DNA of 64,000 bases from Apostichopus japonicus (Eukaryota; Echinodermata; Holothuroidea; Aspidochirotida; Stichopodidae): positions 27,788,564 to 27,852,563 of the forward strand of contig NC_092571.1 in the NCBI RefSeq assembly GCF_037975245.1, given 5' to 3'. This document shows, in pieces, positions 37,601-48,243 of the stretch (position 1 is the first letter of the stretch; each line of letters starts with the position of its first letter). Under the pieces are notes generated by a model, which was not told the DNA's origin, did no database searches, and was given only the letters and a program-made list of their open reading frames with translations. The position numbers were made by a program, and so were the translations under genes.

Positions 37601-38764
37601 TGTCCACAGAGCCGCACTTCCTAATTACTGAGTTTATTTATAATTTTGCTGAAAGGAAAGGACAATTATTTATCTTTGATTTGCTTAATTTTGTGAACAA
37701 AATGTCAAAGGTTTAAATAACAGAAGCACATTTTTCAGTACAAAAATGGAAGAAGGGTAAATTTCACTTATAAAAAACGGTGCACTTAAAATTCACAAAA
37801 AAAGGTCCACTTTTGGTTTTCTGTTAAACAAAATTGGGGGGGGGGACGTGCCCAAGGTGCCCCCCCCCCCCCAGACACACATATTCGGTTTTGCCGTTTC
37901 TGCCTATACAGTAACTAATGAAGGCACAAAGTCGCTGCGCTGAATAATATATCGTGTATGCACGAGATGCACGTATAATGCACCGTGCTTTATGTAATGA
38001 CGTCATTCTATATGTCAACTCTGGTCTGCGGCAGTTACATATCAGCTACAATTTCTAAGCATCTTGGTAACATCGTCTTTCATGGTGTGTTGTTGTAAGC
38101 TCGTAAAATCCGAGATTTCCATCAAGCAAGATTGTGAAAGTTACCAGAATCTACTTCAATATTGACCGTTTACTCTCTAAAATTGTAGAGAAAAAAAGGT
38201 ATTCACTATACTGATGTATGGAGAATCATTGTGTATAGTGTAATATTGTGTACGGGCATGTCAGTATAGATTGAGTCGAATGCGAAACGCTGTAATGTTC
38301 TTATTAGCGATTAATCAATTATTCATCCATGCCATCCAGTCACTTTTTGCCATCTTGGTATTAAGCATAGGCAAACATAAATTCCGAATTTTAACTTCTT
38401 TCGTTCATGATTTTGGCAACTCGTGGACGTATCATTACAAAGTCACTTATACTAGTACCCACTTCCTGCTCGTGTACTCGTGTTCCTGCTGAGGTATTTT
38501 GGAAATGTATATTTGTATATTTATTTGTTTCATCGCAATTTACAGTGTGACGGGAAGTCTCCTATAAAGCCTGCAAGGCTTAACAAAGTAGGAGACTCCC
38601 CAAAAAGAAAAAAGAGAGAAAAACTTAAGAATAGAAAAAGAAAAGTTAATAGTAGCATCTACAATGATGAAATAATCGAATTGACGCTAATTGAAATTAA
38701 TAATCTTAATAAACAATCCTAACAGTCTTTATAATGTAGTATAGATACTCTTAAACTCTGATAT

Positions 38765-38940
38765 TCATACTGTTGTATTCCTACTCACAATCTTTGTATT
38801 CATACTCGTGCTCATACCCGGGCCATGCTCATTCTCATGGTAACATTCATACTCGTGCTCGTGCTCGTCCCCATGCCCATGCTCATAATCATACTCACAC
38901 TTATGCTCATATTCATGCTCATATTCATACTGTTGCACTC
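38765..38940. repeat. Degenerate (CATGCT/CATACT)n hexanucleotide repeat
   Basis: Repeats of CTCATAC, CTCATGC and CTCGTGC over 175 bp. They give a Ser/Tyr- then His/Ala/Thr-rich open frame that is an artefact of the repeat. Confidence 0.88.
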
Positions 38941-41781
38941 CTAATATACAAGACTGACATATACGTTGCCTTTATACCACAATGAACTTTAGGGAGATAT
39001 AATTTAAGTATCGGAGTGTATTGGGGGGGGGGGGCGTTACCAAAATCAACGTAGAGCCTGATTTTAGGTTAAACAACAGCCATACGATAGAAAAAGAAAA
39101 GAACAAACTAAACTAGTTATGAAGGATCGTCATATGATTCCGGTCAACAATACTCGAGTTACTCACGTCCTGTCGTCAGTGACACAACCGATAATAATTT
39201 ACAATTTCTTGTTCGGCTACTTGATCCCGAATTGGGCTCCTAATTCAAACAACGAGGACGAGAATTTCAAGATTTACTCATTTCAACATTTGACATCTTA
39301 TAAGTTTAAACAGAAGAAGAAGAAGAGAGATTATTTGCGTAGCTCTCTGGAGATCTGTATAGGTTGACCGGCCAAACTGCAGCGTATCATAAACATTAGT
39401 CCTTTTTATTTCCGCTTTTCATCAAAATATAGTAGCCATAAATCACACGCATGGAACTCTTGTCAAATGACCAGGGAGCTAGCTACACACACTCAAATAC
39501 AAGGAACTGGGGTAAAATTATCAACAAGAAGAAAACACTTTGAGGAAGATACTTAACCATTAGACGCAATGAAAGTCATAACATGAGAGATCTGGATATT
39601 GTGAGCTCAAGCCCCTGACTGGATAAAAGGTGCAGAGAGTGTGTATGTGTTTTTAATTGGCAAAGCGAAGCCAAATTGGAAAAGGAGTTTATGGAAGTAA
39701 ATTTGCTTGTCGGAGTGTTAATCGACGTGCAGAGTACCTCAGTCGATATATTTCATTGTCTTCCCTAAGTGAACAATTGATTGCTTGTCTTCTTAAAATG
39801 ATTACCACTGAGGTTCCATTATGCTGTGATTATAATTACAAGTCTTAAATAGTTGTAGCCGACTTACTTTGACATACAGGAGTTTTACTTACTTACGGTG
39901 GCCCAGTATAGGGACCTAGTGAAGAACATAACATTTTGTTTCAAAGTCGCTATAAAGAATTTAAAAATCATTATGACGCGCGCGCTTTAAACTCATTTAT
40001 TACGAGATTTTAAATTCTTTATGAAGAATTTGACATTCGTCTGAAATATTTGAACCAACATCACATGTATATGCAAGTTTCTACGAATTTGAAATTCGTT
40101 ATTACAGAATCTGAATGACACTTCTTACAATCCAGAGTGGTTCAAGAACATATAACTGTATTTTTAACTGTATTTTTGTATTCATGGATATATACATACC
40201 GTATCCAAATATATGTAAATCTGTATGGAGCGTTTTTTCTGAAAGGAAAACTTTGGTTACCATGCACACTAGGCTTCACAATATAGTTATTGCACATTGT
40301 TTTTGACATTTCCGTACATTTCACTGGCCTGAAACATACAACCTGTAAATATCTTGGTTCGCAAACTCAATCTTTTCTGACCGAACTTTGTCTACCTTAA
40401 CATGTTTAGACTTAAAAGATATAGACAGAACCTCTTCAAACTTTATGGAGGTATTAGTTATCAAGACATTAACAACGACAATAAAATATTCCATTGCATT
40501 AACTTTGTTAACAGAACACCCTTTTTCTTCTCCCAAGTTCATTTATGTGATTAATCTCCTTTGATTCACATTATCACATTTACTTACTTGGAATGCTACC
40601 AATATGGTGGCCTTTTTCTCCTTTTTCTTCCGTCTTTTATTTGCCTCCAAATCGAGGCCTAATGTTAACGTTTCGATAAGAAGTCATTTAAATAACTCTA
40701 AACACCCATGATTTAGGGTATACCATTCTCAAACGCAACAAATATTCTCATTTAGAATGTCCTATGGAAAACGGGAACATGAGTCAAATCCGATCTCAGT
40801 GACATCTTTAAAACTCATCTGATTTACACTCCTTGATGGCAAGCAAATTCCTTCACCGGCAGAATGATGGTTTCGTCACGTGACCTTGTCATTCTATTCT
40901 CATTGTAACCTGTATCTCTTTTGGTATTTCACAAGGGGGGGGGGGGAGCATTATAGTAACTTAGAGAGATACATGACATAAATGTGGTAGTATTACTATT
41001 AAGACATGGGGTTCTCCTCATATTAATCCCCCTCCCATGGCGTTACGCCAATGGGTTACCACCGCGCCAAGTAATAGCCACTCATAATTATAGATACCTC
41101 TTAATCAAACAAGGAGCTATATCTGGTACATACAATACGCCAAATTAGCAGTTATATATTAAGAGTGTAATCTGTTACAAAATAGTTTGTATTCCTGTAA
41201 ATTTAATGTTTTGTTTTATTGGGATTGTTATTCAAATTGTTGACTTTTACGCCTAATTGTAACTGTCCCTGGTACGTTCTTTGTTTCTTAAAAGTAACAG
41301 GTTATGCTTTCATGAAACCACATCTTAATGAAATGAGATAATCAAATTGTGCTAAATTGTGACAAAATGTTGACTGATCTAGTTCTAGAGCCCATGCTTC
41401 TATATGTGGACTCTTTGGACTGAGCTGTCGAGAGTCAGGCCATGTTTCACGAGAAAAATGATATCACCTGTCTTCTGGCATTCTTCATTTTCAAGTACAT
41501 CATGAACATGAAGACACGTTTTCTTTATCCCATGTTTTCCTCCTCTACATATTTTTCGCGCCTGCAAATTGACCTAAGGACCGGTGCTGTAACCCCTGGT
41601 CCCCCCCCCCCCCTACACCCCTCCTCCCTTCTTCTCAGACCTCAAGTGCTTCAGCTGAAGACTCTACTTGAATGACCCATCTCTTCTTCTTCATGAGAGG
41701 AGTGGGAGGGGGTGGGAATAATGAACTACCAATCAATAACAAATTAGAAATTTCCAGATGGATTTACCGCATTTTGTATCT

Positions 41782-41808
41782 TTAACCGTTTGTCTTTTCT
41801 TTCTTCAG
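41782..41808 (+). promoter_or_regulatory. 3' splice acceptor of the neuropeptide exon
   Basis: A ~25-base pyrimidine-rich tract ends in TTCTTTCTTCAG, immediately before coding sequence that opens with an acidic spacer and Lys-Arg. The 17 codons before it, if translated, are hydrophobic only because the tract is T-rich; they lack a basic n-region and a small residue at the cleavage position. Confidence 0.75.
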
Positions 41809-42393
41809 AATGAAGACAAGAGATTCGGAAACTCAAACATGGATCCATTGGTTCACAGTTTGATCGGCGGCAAGAGAGACGCAGAGAAGCGATTCGGCAG
41901 TTCACAGATAATGGACCCGTTGAGATATAGCCTCGTCTCAGGTAAACGAAGCAACGACAAGCGCTTCGGAAACTCGAATATGGACCCACTCATGTATAGT
42001 ATGATAGGCGGCAAGAGGGACGCAGAGAAGCGATTCGGCAGTTCACAGATCATGGACCCGTTGAGATATAGTCTCGTATCGGGAAAAAGAAGCAACGACA
42101 AGCGATTCGGAAACTCAAACATGGATCCATTGGTCCATAGTTTGATCGGCGGCAAGAGAGACGCAGAGAAGCGATTCGGCAGTTCACAGATCATGGACCC
42201 GTTGAGATATAGCCTCGTATCAGGGAAAAGGAGCGCCGAAAAGCGATTCGGAAACTCAAACATGGATCCATTGGTCCATAGTTTGATCAGCGGCGGCAAG
42301 AGAGACGCAGAGGAATTCGACGAGGAAAAAAGGTTCGGATATCATCCAATGGATCCTCTTAGTAATAGCCTGATGTCTGGTAAACGGCGATAG
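41809..42393 (+). CDS. Pedal peptide/orcokinin-type neuropeptide precursor, peptide-bearing (probably last) exon
   Basis: This exon encodes a prohormone made almost wholly of neuropeptides. A pyrimidine-rich tract ending TTCTTTCTTCAG at 41808 marks a 3' splice site, and translation continues in phase 0 from Asn-Glu-Asp-Lys-Arg. Eight peptides follow, each bounded by Lys-Arg: FGNSNMDPLVHSLIGG (copies 1 and 5), FGSSQIMDPLRYSLVSG (copies 2, 4, 6), FGNSNMDPLMYSMIGG (3), FGNSNMDPLVHSLISGG (7) and FGYHPMDPLSNSLMSG (8). All end in Gly before Lys-Arg, so C-terminal amidation is expected. Short acidic spacers (DAE, SND, SAE, and a longer one before peptide 8) separate them. The frame ends with GKRR and TAG. 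The FG start and DPL core are known features of echinoderm pedal peptide/orcokinin-type peptides, which act on muscle and nerve in other echinoderms; action here is inferred. An in-frame ATG at 41758 would translate the splice tract and is not taken as the start. The signal-peptide exon lies upstream, unplaced. Confidence 0.9.
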   Translation, partial: NEDKRFGNSNMDPLVHSLIGGKRDAEKRFGSSQIMDPLRYSLVSGKRSNDKRFGNSNMDPLMYSMIGGKRDAEKRFGSSQIMDPLRYSLVSGKRSNDKRFGNSNMDPLVHSLIGGKRDAEKRFGSSQIMDPLRYSLVSGKRSAEKRFGNSNMDPLVHSLISGGKRDAEEFDEEKRFGYHPMDPLSNSLMSGKRR

Positions 42394-42691
42394 ATAATTA
42401 TTTAGCATTTTGATATTTATGCAACAGATATAGATAAATACATAAACAACCTCTACACTAAGGCTTACAACTTTATGACGTAAGGCAAGCCTCCAACAAT
42501 GTGATGGCGATCATAGACATGGACGCGAGCGAGTGCTTTACAGGGAACTTTCTCCAGTCAAGGTCGTTTGATGAGGACCCCTATATACTGTTAATATAAA
42601 CACTATTGGCGTATCGAAACGATATTAAGGAAAGTATGTTTAGTCAGCAAGAACAAAAGGAGATAGCGAGCCTATTTGTGATCATTCGTAT

Positions 42692-42773
<82 letters not shown>

Positions 42774-43980
42774 AATCCCATGTTCCTTTGACATTTACAA
42801 AAAAAGAAAAGAAAAAAGAAAAAAGGGAAAGAATGTAATTCAATATCGCATTACGTCACGACCAAACTTACGGACACCATACTAATATTAATATCATGTT
42901 TGTTTTAAAACCCTAAACGATCGTTGTTTGCTTTCCGAAATGAGAAATGATTCACAACTTTTGTCCAAATTTCCCTCCTTTTTAAGAAGTGTATCTGTGA
43001 TCTGTTAACGAATAAGATATCATATACGTAATGAGATATGCACATGAATGTCTGTCTCAGTTTTAGGGTCAGGAAAGTGAACGATTCTTAGCATACAATT
43101 ATTATTGTCTACGAAATTAAGAGATCCATTCTCAGCGCACATTTAGATGCACTTGTTAGTCTTTTAGTAGAAAATCTCCGTTACGCATAGCAAAGCAAAA
43201 CACTTATCATGAAAGTTTGGAGACCAGATTTAGCCTTATGTTTGTATGGAACCCATCTTGACTAGGTCCCCATACGCAATAAATGACGCCATGCCCTTTA
43301 TTCATATTACATATATCCGCAGAAGAAACATCTTGATGTCCACCGAAAAAAAAAATTGTAGTTTTAGATATATGTTAATGTGATGCACTTTGAAGTTTTA
43401 TGTCCGACATAAAGTTTAATTTCAACTTAATTTTAAAATCATGTTATATTTAACTTTAAATGTGTGCACGCTTTGCCTTAATGAAGTAAAACAACACTAC
43501 ACAATTTGCATGCTAATGGGGTGTCGGGAAGATATTCCGCCGATGAATACTATTGAACAAAATATATATGCATTAACTCTTTTCCTACTGTTTTATATGT
43601 TATCATTTGATTCATCTTCTTTCGATAAAGCTGAATTAGTTTTAAACTAATCACTTGATATGATGGTAATCAACATTCAACAATATTAAACAAACAAAAA
43701 ATAACTCCATAGATATGATTGGATACACGTCTGCCGCAATAGCAAAAGACAGACACAGAAAAGGACAGTTTCTCATTAACAATCTGGGGCCCTTGGGCAG
43801 AATATGTATGTCCTCCTCTCTCCCATCCCCCCCCCCCCTTATCCCTTATCTTCCCTCTCCTTCTAACAAGCTTTTGCATGCACAACACGAAATTAAAATG
43901 TTGATATGGTATTTGTTGCCTTGATATGCTAACGGATTTCACTTGATATTGAGGGTCTACGCACTTGCAGCAAAGACTTA
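42394..43980 (+). other. Presumed 3' UTR and downstream flank of the neuropeptide gene
   Basis: AT-rich and non-coding. An (AT)n tract lies at 42689-42772. The first clean AATAAA downstream on the plus strand that I find is at 43278-43283, about 0.9 kb after the stop; an earlier variant signal is possible. A C-run lies at 43828-43840. Confidence 0.45.
42689..42772. repeat. (AT)n microsatellite
   Basis: About 80 bp of alternating AT with AAAT, TGTA and TTTA interruptions. Confidence 0.96.
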
Positions 43981-43984
43981 ATAA

Positions 43985-44425
43985 GGCACTGTGAACGGAC
44001 ATACTACGTCACTGTGCAGAGACATAACATGGCACAGTAGGCGGACATAATACGTCACTGTGAACGGACATAATATGTAACCATGAGTACGTCCCTGTGT
44101 GCAGACATCATATGGCACTGTGTATGGACATAATACATCACTGTGAACGGACATAATATGACACTGTGTACGGACATAATATGACACTGTGTACGGACAT
44201 AATATGACACTGTGTACGGACATAATATGACACTGTGTACGGACATAATATGACACTGTGTATGGACATAATTTGACACTGTGACCCTTGACAGTGTCAA
44301 ATTATGTCCGTTTACATGATGGCATGATGGCACTGAACGGACATAATATGGCACTGTGTACGGACATGATAAGACAATGGGTACAGACAAGGTACGACAA
44401 TGTGTACAGACATAATACGACATAT
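43985..44425. repeat. 23-bp minisatellite with an internal strand switch
   Basis: The unit ACGGACATAATATGACACTGTGT is repeated about 16-18 times. The copies from 44155 to 44260 are nearly perfect and the flanking ones diverged. At 44291-44309 one unit is present in the opposite orientation, giving a 19-bp perfect inverted repeat with 44264-44282 across an 8-base loop. Because 3 x 23 = 69, the minus strand stays open over the array and yields a repetitive Cys/His/Tyr/Val protein that I regard as artefact. Confidence 0.92.
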
Positions 44426-44429
44426 AGTG

Positions 44430-45640
44430 TACATGGCATAATCTTAATTAGGTGACCCCTTGTATAAAGTAGTCTTGGGTTTTGTGTCCAGCTTGATGTC
44501 CTTCACACAATGTTTAGCAACACGATATATAATGCTCAAATAACGATTAAACTAACGACATCACACCTTACAAGATTTCTCGCACCATGCAGTACTTTTT
44601 ACCATGAAAACGTTTGATTTATAAAGCAGCATTACAAGTTTAGTCAACATTGTTCAACATTGCTCAACATTAAACTTTCATGACAAGTCGATTACCTGAT
44701 AAGTTAGTCATTTTCTTTAAGGATGAAACTCCAAAATACTGAAAGCAAAACCTTATTAGTTATTCACATGTGATTACATTAACCAAATATAGAAAAGTGC
44801 CTGAGCAACGATTTTTCTTGTTTTAAATCAGATGAAATAATTAATGACATGCTATTAGCTTTTGCACGTGGTGCGAAACAGTATAGAAAGCTGTATAATG
44901 CAGTTAGGTCATTTTGGCGATATTTCTGTGATTAAAGCAACATGTTTTGTGAGTTATTAGATCATAAAATCGTACAACAATGCAAATTATTAGCCAAATT
45001 AGTCTTTTAGTTTAATTTAAAAATAATGAAAATTGTAAAAGGTAAAATTTTTGGAATTTTTCCAAGTTACTTCTTGCATATCATTAATGGTGATATGAAC
45101 GAATAATGCTATGATTGCAGTTGAGGTCATTAATTATTCACTCATTAATCATCACTTGGTTTTTAATTTCCTGTGTTTTACGTGCATGTGGTCACTGTTA
45201 CAGGGAATAACAAAAACATGTACGGAGATGTAAGGAGACCCGTCGGAAGTTATTAATTACTTGCTCATTAACCTTAATTTGATGAAGTAGAAATAACTAT
45301 AAAACAGTCTAGAAGCTTAGGTATCCTTGATCGATGAAGTTCAAGTTCACTGTGAGTAATAATCAATACGCTTGGTAAATTTGATGAAAATTGTTGACCA
45401 TAAAGAAATATAAAGTTAAAGTTGCTAGGTTGATAGTCTTGCATCAAGGCAAGACCTTTACAAGAGTTAGTCCCTAATATCATTTGTGACTTGTCACACC
45501 CACACACTCATGTGTGTTCACTTCAAACAGTGGCTCCCCGGGGAAATACAGGGCGCGACATCTATACATGTTCCCGAGAGGAGAGTCACAAACCAGTCCA
45601 CGCAACTATATAAGTTAAATAGGTTATATAGGTTATACCT
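44430..45640. other. No gene recognised
   Basis: AT-rich single-copy-looking DNA without coding signals. A short triple of TTGTTCAACATT-like words lies at 44648-44672. Confidence 0.5.
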
Positions 45641-45644
45641 CGAA

Positions 45645-45815
45645 GGTCCCTTTTTATTCACCTGGGTAAAGAGATGCAATGGAGATAATGTGCCTTGCCA
45701 AAGGACACAACGTAATGATCTGGCCAGGACTCGAACCTGCAATCCCTATAGATCGCATGTTAATTACTTTAGCCATTTATCTTTAGATCGCAAGTTAATT
45801 ACCTAAGCCGTTTGT
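45645..45815 (-). mobile_element. tRNA-derived SINE, 3'-truncated, with a duplicated A-box segment
   Basis: On the minus strand the B box GGTTCGAGTCC (45727-45737) is perfect and an A box TGGCTAAAGTAAT lies at 45763-45775. The body (GATCATTACGTTGTGTCCTT, then CATTGCATCTCTTTACCCAG) matches the copy at 16195-16475. A 35-bp direct duplication places a second A-box-like segment (CGGCTTAGGTAAT) at 45798-45810, each followed by TAAC-TGCGATCTA. The tail with GCGCTTT is missing. Confidence 0.8.
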
Positions 45816-45819
45816 GACT

Positions 45820-47665
45820 ATAAGACGCACTCCCAATAAACAAACATTTCTTCGCTAGCTTGGAAAATTTTCACTTCCACAAAATGTTGTCGCACACTAT
45901 TTTAAATATGACATTAATCACGTGAGAAAAGCAATTAGGACATTTTCTGATTTCTGGACATTTCTTTTTCACTGTACTTAAAATAAAAGTTTTCTTACAA
46001 AGTTACTGAAGTGCACACCATACGGACTTTAACATGTTATCGAAGCGTGTTGATAATTTGTCAAACTCAACACAATTTCCTTAAAATATATATATTTTTT
46101 TGGGGGGGGGGGGATATTTGAACGCGACATCGAAAACCGTATGTAATTGTAAATTAAACAGATCTTTGCAAATTGTCTATAAAATAGGAACTCGATTCGT
46201 CTTGGTCAATCCAGGGTCCATACTATCTTCGAGAATCGAGCTAATCGAAAAAGAAAAGACTTCATGAGACAATTGCATTGCAACTTTTTTTTCTTCTATT
46301 TTTGCATGAAATAACTTTCTCTTCTTCATATTCCAGTCACATTTTCGTGTAAACTCAAATACCGCATAAATGCGACATAAAGTAGACTCATCTAACATCA
46401 ATGACAACCATATACATCCGGGGCTAATCGTTACCAGGTCACGTGAACTATTGGTTCACGAAGAGACAAAACCATCATCAACACCACCACCCCACCCCAC
46501 CCCACCCACCATCATCAACACCACCACCCCACTTACCATCATCAACATGATATTATCACCAAACCAGGGTGTTTCAACTCCGTGATTCATCCGCATCTAT
46601 TGGGCGCTATTTAACCAACCAATCAATCTAATTTGTTTACGGGCTATTTACCTAGCAGGTCTTTTTTTTTTCTATGATGAAATTTTGTAATGTGAACGAC
46701 CCTCTGTACAAAAACCCGATGATACTTTCAAAACACACCTTTACAATATAGCAACAACTACGACAGAAAAACAAAACACATCTACAGTTTATTTCTTTTG
46801 TCCATAGTGAAAGATTAATGAAATAATAGTCGAAAGCATGGTATTGTTTTTTTAGGCAAAGAATTTTTTTTTCTTACTTGCTATATACAAAAATATAGAG
46901 ACACAAAAGGAAAAGAATTGTTCCATAAGATGGCATTCACATGTCAGTTACGTCGTCCAAATTTCGTTTTACAATTAAATCAAGATTTCCAAAATTTCCA
47001 AGGACTAAAATATGCAATTATGACAGTAATTGATGAATGCTATTAAATAAAGGAACCATTTAAGACCTGATTTGCTTCGAGCAAGAACGGTCCGGAACAG
47101 CTGATAAAATTTTGGAGAACCCAAAAAAAAAGATTGTAGATATATTAGGTGTCGCTGTATGTGGATGTAGAATTCAAGCAGCTACTCAAATATATAAAAC
47201 TGGGTAATGGTAGACGTCTGTACAAGGTTTGCCTCTGGTCAATTCAATGTTGCTACATTCGTTTGGGATAAACAAAACATAATCTGCAATTTAAACTTCA
47301 GTTTGGTAAGTACAAACACTTTGAGACCCTATGTGGAGGGTTTAACGGCCGCCGATATGCGTAAGATCATTAAACCCTGCACGGTACACTGAGCATCGTT
47401 GTGGACTATATAAACCATACGAATATTAATATGTTAGTTTAATATTTTAATATGGTGTATACTGTTAAACGTATTGTATTCCTATGTGTCGGTATCTTTC
47501 TTATCGAGGCCAAATGAAATAAAAATTATTATTTGCGGACCTGGAACTCCAAATGATGTTTCACTGACAGAGGTAGAAAGAAGGAGGCGGTATATGACGA
47601 ATCCACCCCCTATAGCGGAATTCTCTTCAGAGACAAAACTGGTAAAGTTACAAAAGCATTAACTT
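45820..47665. other. No certain gene; low complexity and two doubtful frames
   Basis: Holds G12 at 46100-46112, a CCACCACCCCACCC array with a duplicated ATCATCAACACCACCACC block at 46475-46550, T-runs, and two plus-strand frames at 47207 and 47510 that end at good donor-like sites (see findings). Nothing here is recognised as a gene. Confidence 0.45.
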
Positions 47666-47669
47666 ACTT

Positions 47670-47980
47670 AAACAGAAAGAACGGCGTCTGTATTATTTGT
47701 AAGTCCTTAAAAGAAACATATTTACTTTTAAATTTCGCTGCGTGATTCCAGGAAAGAAAAACATATTTTTATTTTCTTTTTTTTTCCACTTACACATGAA
47801 ATATTTTCTACCTCTAAAATGTACATATATACAGAAAGAAAGACGTATGCATTTTTAAGTAGCAATTTGTAAGTCCTAAAAGGAAACATGACTTTTCGCT
47901 GCGTGATTCGAGGACAAGAAATATATCTTTATTTCTTTCCTTACACATGAAATATTTTTCTACTTCTGAATAAAATGTGA
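47670..47980. repeat. ~170-bp tandem duplication
   Basis: TTTGTAAGTCCT, TTCGCTGCGTGATTC, then TTACACATGAAATATTTT-CTAC are found from 47697 and again from 47867. The second copy is shortened in its T-rich part. It lies in the probable 3' flank of the minus-strand KDEL gene. Confidence 0.82.
47928..47933 (-). terminator. Candidate polyadenylation signal AATAAA for the KDEL gene
   Basis: On the minus strand AATAAA occurs about 120 bases after the TAG stop at 48052, a usual distance for a short 3' UTR. It is the nearest exact hexamer that I see. Cleavage site not identifiable. Confidence 0.4.
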
Positions 47981-48051
47981 ATCCCCTTGTTTCATAATTG
48001 ATCGATCATCCGTGTATTAAATCCTTAAATTTCTCGCAAATTAAATTGTTA

Positions 48052-48243
48052 CTATAGTTCATCTTTCTTTAGTGTCGTTTCTACTTCATCTCTCCATAAA
48101 ATGGATTCACTGGAGAAATCCTCCTCTGGAGGAACATCAAGCGTGAGTCGTGAAGTCCATTTCTCAAGAGCTTTGTCAATATTAGACACGACTTCCCCGT
48201 AAGTTATAAACTCTGGATTCACAGATTTAAGATTCTCCCAGAT
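48052..48243 (-). CDS. Last coding exon of an ER-lumen protein ending in KDEL
   Basis: On the minus strand a 3' splice site (TCGATATTTCAG) precedes 63 codons and a TAG stop. The protein ends ...TTLKKDEL, an exact KDEL ER-retrieval signal, so the product is expected to be soluble in the ER lumen, with a signal peptide encoded upstream. The exon starts in phase 0 at IWENLKSVNPEF, followed by ITYGEVVSNIDKALEKW. This reads like the second half of an EF-hand loop and its exit helix (F-I-T-Y-G-E-V), but the acidic loop positions are mostly lost. The tail is acidic (VPPEEDFSSES). It joins in phase with the exon at 49098-49209 over an 854-bp intron. I do not recognise the protein; it does not look like the reticulocalbin/calumenin C-terminus. 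Confidence 0.7.
   Translation of the reverse strand: MWENLKSVNPEFITYGEVVSNIDKALEKWTSRLTLDVPPEEDFSSESILWRDEVETTLKKDEL

Larger units (their letters stand above)
37605..41808. other. Upstream flank or intron of the neuropeptide gene; no certain exon
   Basis: The peptide exon at 41809 needs an upstream signal-peptide exon. The region contains a G-run/C-run inverted pair at 37837-37873, the TCATGC-type repeat at 38765-38940, G-runs at 39022 and 40935, and a second pyrimidine-rich AG (acceptor-like) at 41638. One short hydrophobic frame at 38280-38357 could be the missing exon (see findings) but is unproven. Confidence 0.45.

Noticed and set aside
38773-38985. His/Ala/Tyr-rich protein
   Set aside because: Translation of a degenerate hexanucleotide repeat.
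41758-41808. ATG at 41758 as the true start of the neuropeptide precursor, with a built-in signal peptide
   Set aside because: The 17 extra residues are a translated polypyrimidine tract ending in CAG. They lack a basic n-region and small residues at the cleavage site. It is not fully excluded: an unspliced use would still be in frame.
41853-42299. 148-codon open frame on the minus strand opposite the neuropeptide exon
   Set aside because: It is the antisense shadow of the repeated peptide units. The plus strand has dibasic sites, amidation glycines and a splice acceptor; the minus strand has no signal.
43978-44423. Cys/His/Tyr/Val repeat proteins on the minus strand
   Set aside because: A 23-bp array leaves all frames linked and open; the apparent protein repeat is a by-product.
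45486-45806. Plus-strand frame sharing the segment TQRNDLARTRTC with a frame at 16201-16440
   Set aside because: The shared peptide is the conserved SINE body read on its antisense strand, not a protein family.
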